Shown: piece after piece, positions 22,767-22,820 of the stretch
Numbering within the stretch: position 1 is the stretch's first letter
Layout: every line of letters starts with the position of its first letter
Source: CAZLHO01 sp964559455
GTDB taxonomy: Bacteria > Krumholzibacteriota > Krumholzibacteriia > LZORAL124-64-63
Assembly (NCBI GenBank): GCA_964559455.1
Contig: CAZLHO010000048.1
Coordinates: 1-22,820, forward strand
Direction: 5' to 3'
Length of the DNA: 22,820 nucleotides
Program-made: the position numbers and the translations under genes
Notes under the pieces: generated by a model
Told to the model about the DNA's origin: nothing
Seen by the model: only the letters and a program-made list of their open reading frames with translations
Database searches by the model: none

Positions 22767-22820
22767 TTACTGGCCGGATTATTCCGTAAAACGGCTATTG
22801 AAGAAATGATGCACATTGAA
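22767..22820 (+). other. Foreign AT-rich contig tail encoding a ferritin-like peptide (chimeric end)
   Basis: In the last 54 bases, 21 are G or C (39%), in contrast to the very GC-rich remainder. On the plus strand they read without stops as LLAGLFRKTAIEEMMHIE, which looks like a bacterioferritin/ferritin-like metal-binding helix (EExxH). This is opposite to, and incompatible with, the minus-strand gene it abuts. The length equals the 55-base overlap seen at the first gap within one base. This is an assembly chimera at the contig end. Confidence 0.65.

Overview
The window is very GC-rich bacterial DNA that uses the standard genetic code. It reads like a metagenome assembly from an FCB-related lineage with high GC (Eisenbacteria-, Krumholzibacteriota- or Latescibacteria-like). 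Two large secreted proteins end in the NPFNP-type FlgD-like Ig/sorting domain common in those groups. One carries LVIVD beta-propeller repeats and the other MopE-type Asp/Cys repeats. The placement is inference from protein style, since there is no rRNA in the window.

Layout on the plus strand: (1) 1-3080 is the 3' part of a large secreted LVIVD propeller/Fn3/FlgD-Ig protein, split by a false assembly gap. (2) 3113-5232 has a terminator, an AT-rich intergenic island with a near-consensus sigma-70 promoter that contains a 7-N7-7 dyad, then a translationally coupled MerR regulator and VWA protein. (3) 5337-6143 is an unrecognised protein. (4) 6267-7702 is a HIT hydrolase overlapping an HNH endonuclease by 4 bp.

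Layout on the minus strand, read from high to low coordinates: a truncated DUF255/thioredoxin-fold protein (22766-20868); MBL hydrolase, lipA, sensor kinase and sigma-54 response regulator, packed with 37-42 nt spacers (20689-16086); a periplasmic coiled-coil protein and an outer-membrane beta-barrel protein (15886-13384) behind a consensus-quality sigma-54 promoter; proS, pdxS and pdxT (13120-9868); and a secreted MopE-repeat/FlgD-Ig protein (9753-7867).

Two gene-scale stories stand out. The kinase/regulator pair sits directly upstream of a TGGCACG-N4-CTGCA promoter, with a perfect GTACCC-N2-GGGTAC dyad about 120 bp before the predicted start site. This is a self-contained candidate circuit controlling an undescribed envelope module (coiled coil plus barrel). 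On the other strand, the MerR-VWA pair and the HIT-HNH pair are compact two-gene cassettes of accessory character; HIT-HNH is the better candidate for a nucleic-acid-targeting or defence-type unit.

Three assembly scars affect interpretation. An exactly 55-bp duplicated overlap flanks the 100-N gap at 1924-2023. A 10-N gap at 13637-13646 is followed by a segment resembling a different family (DUF3604) inside the barrel gene. The last 54 bases are AT-rich and encode an unrelated ferritin-like peptide on the opposite strand.
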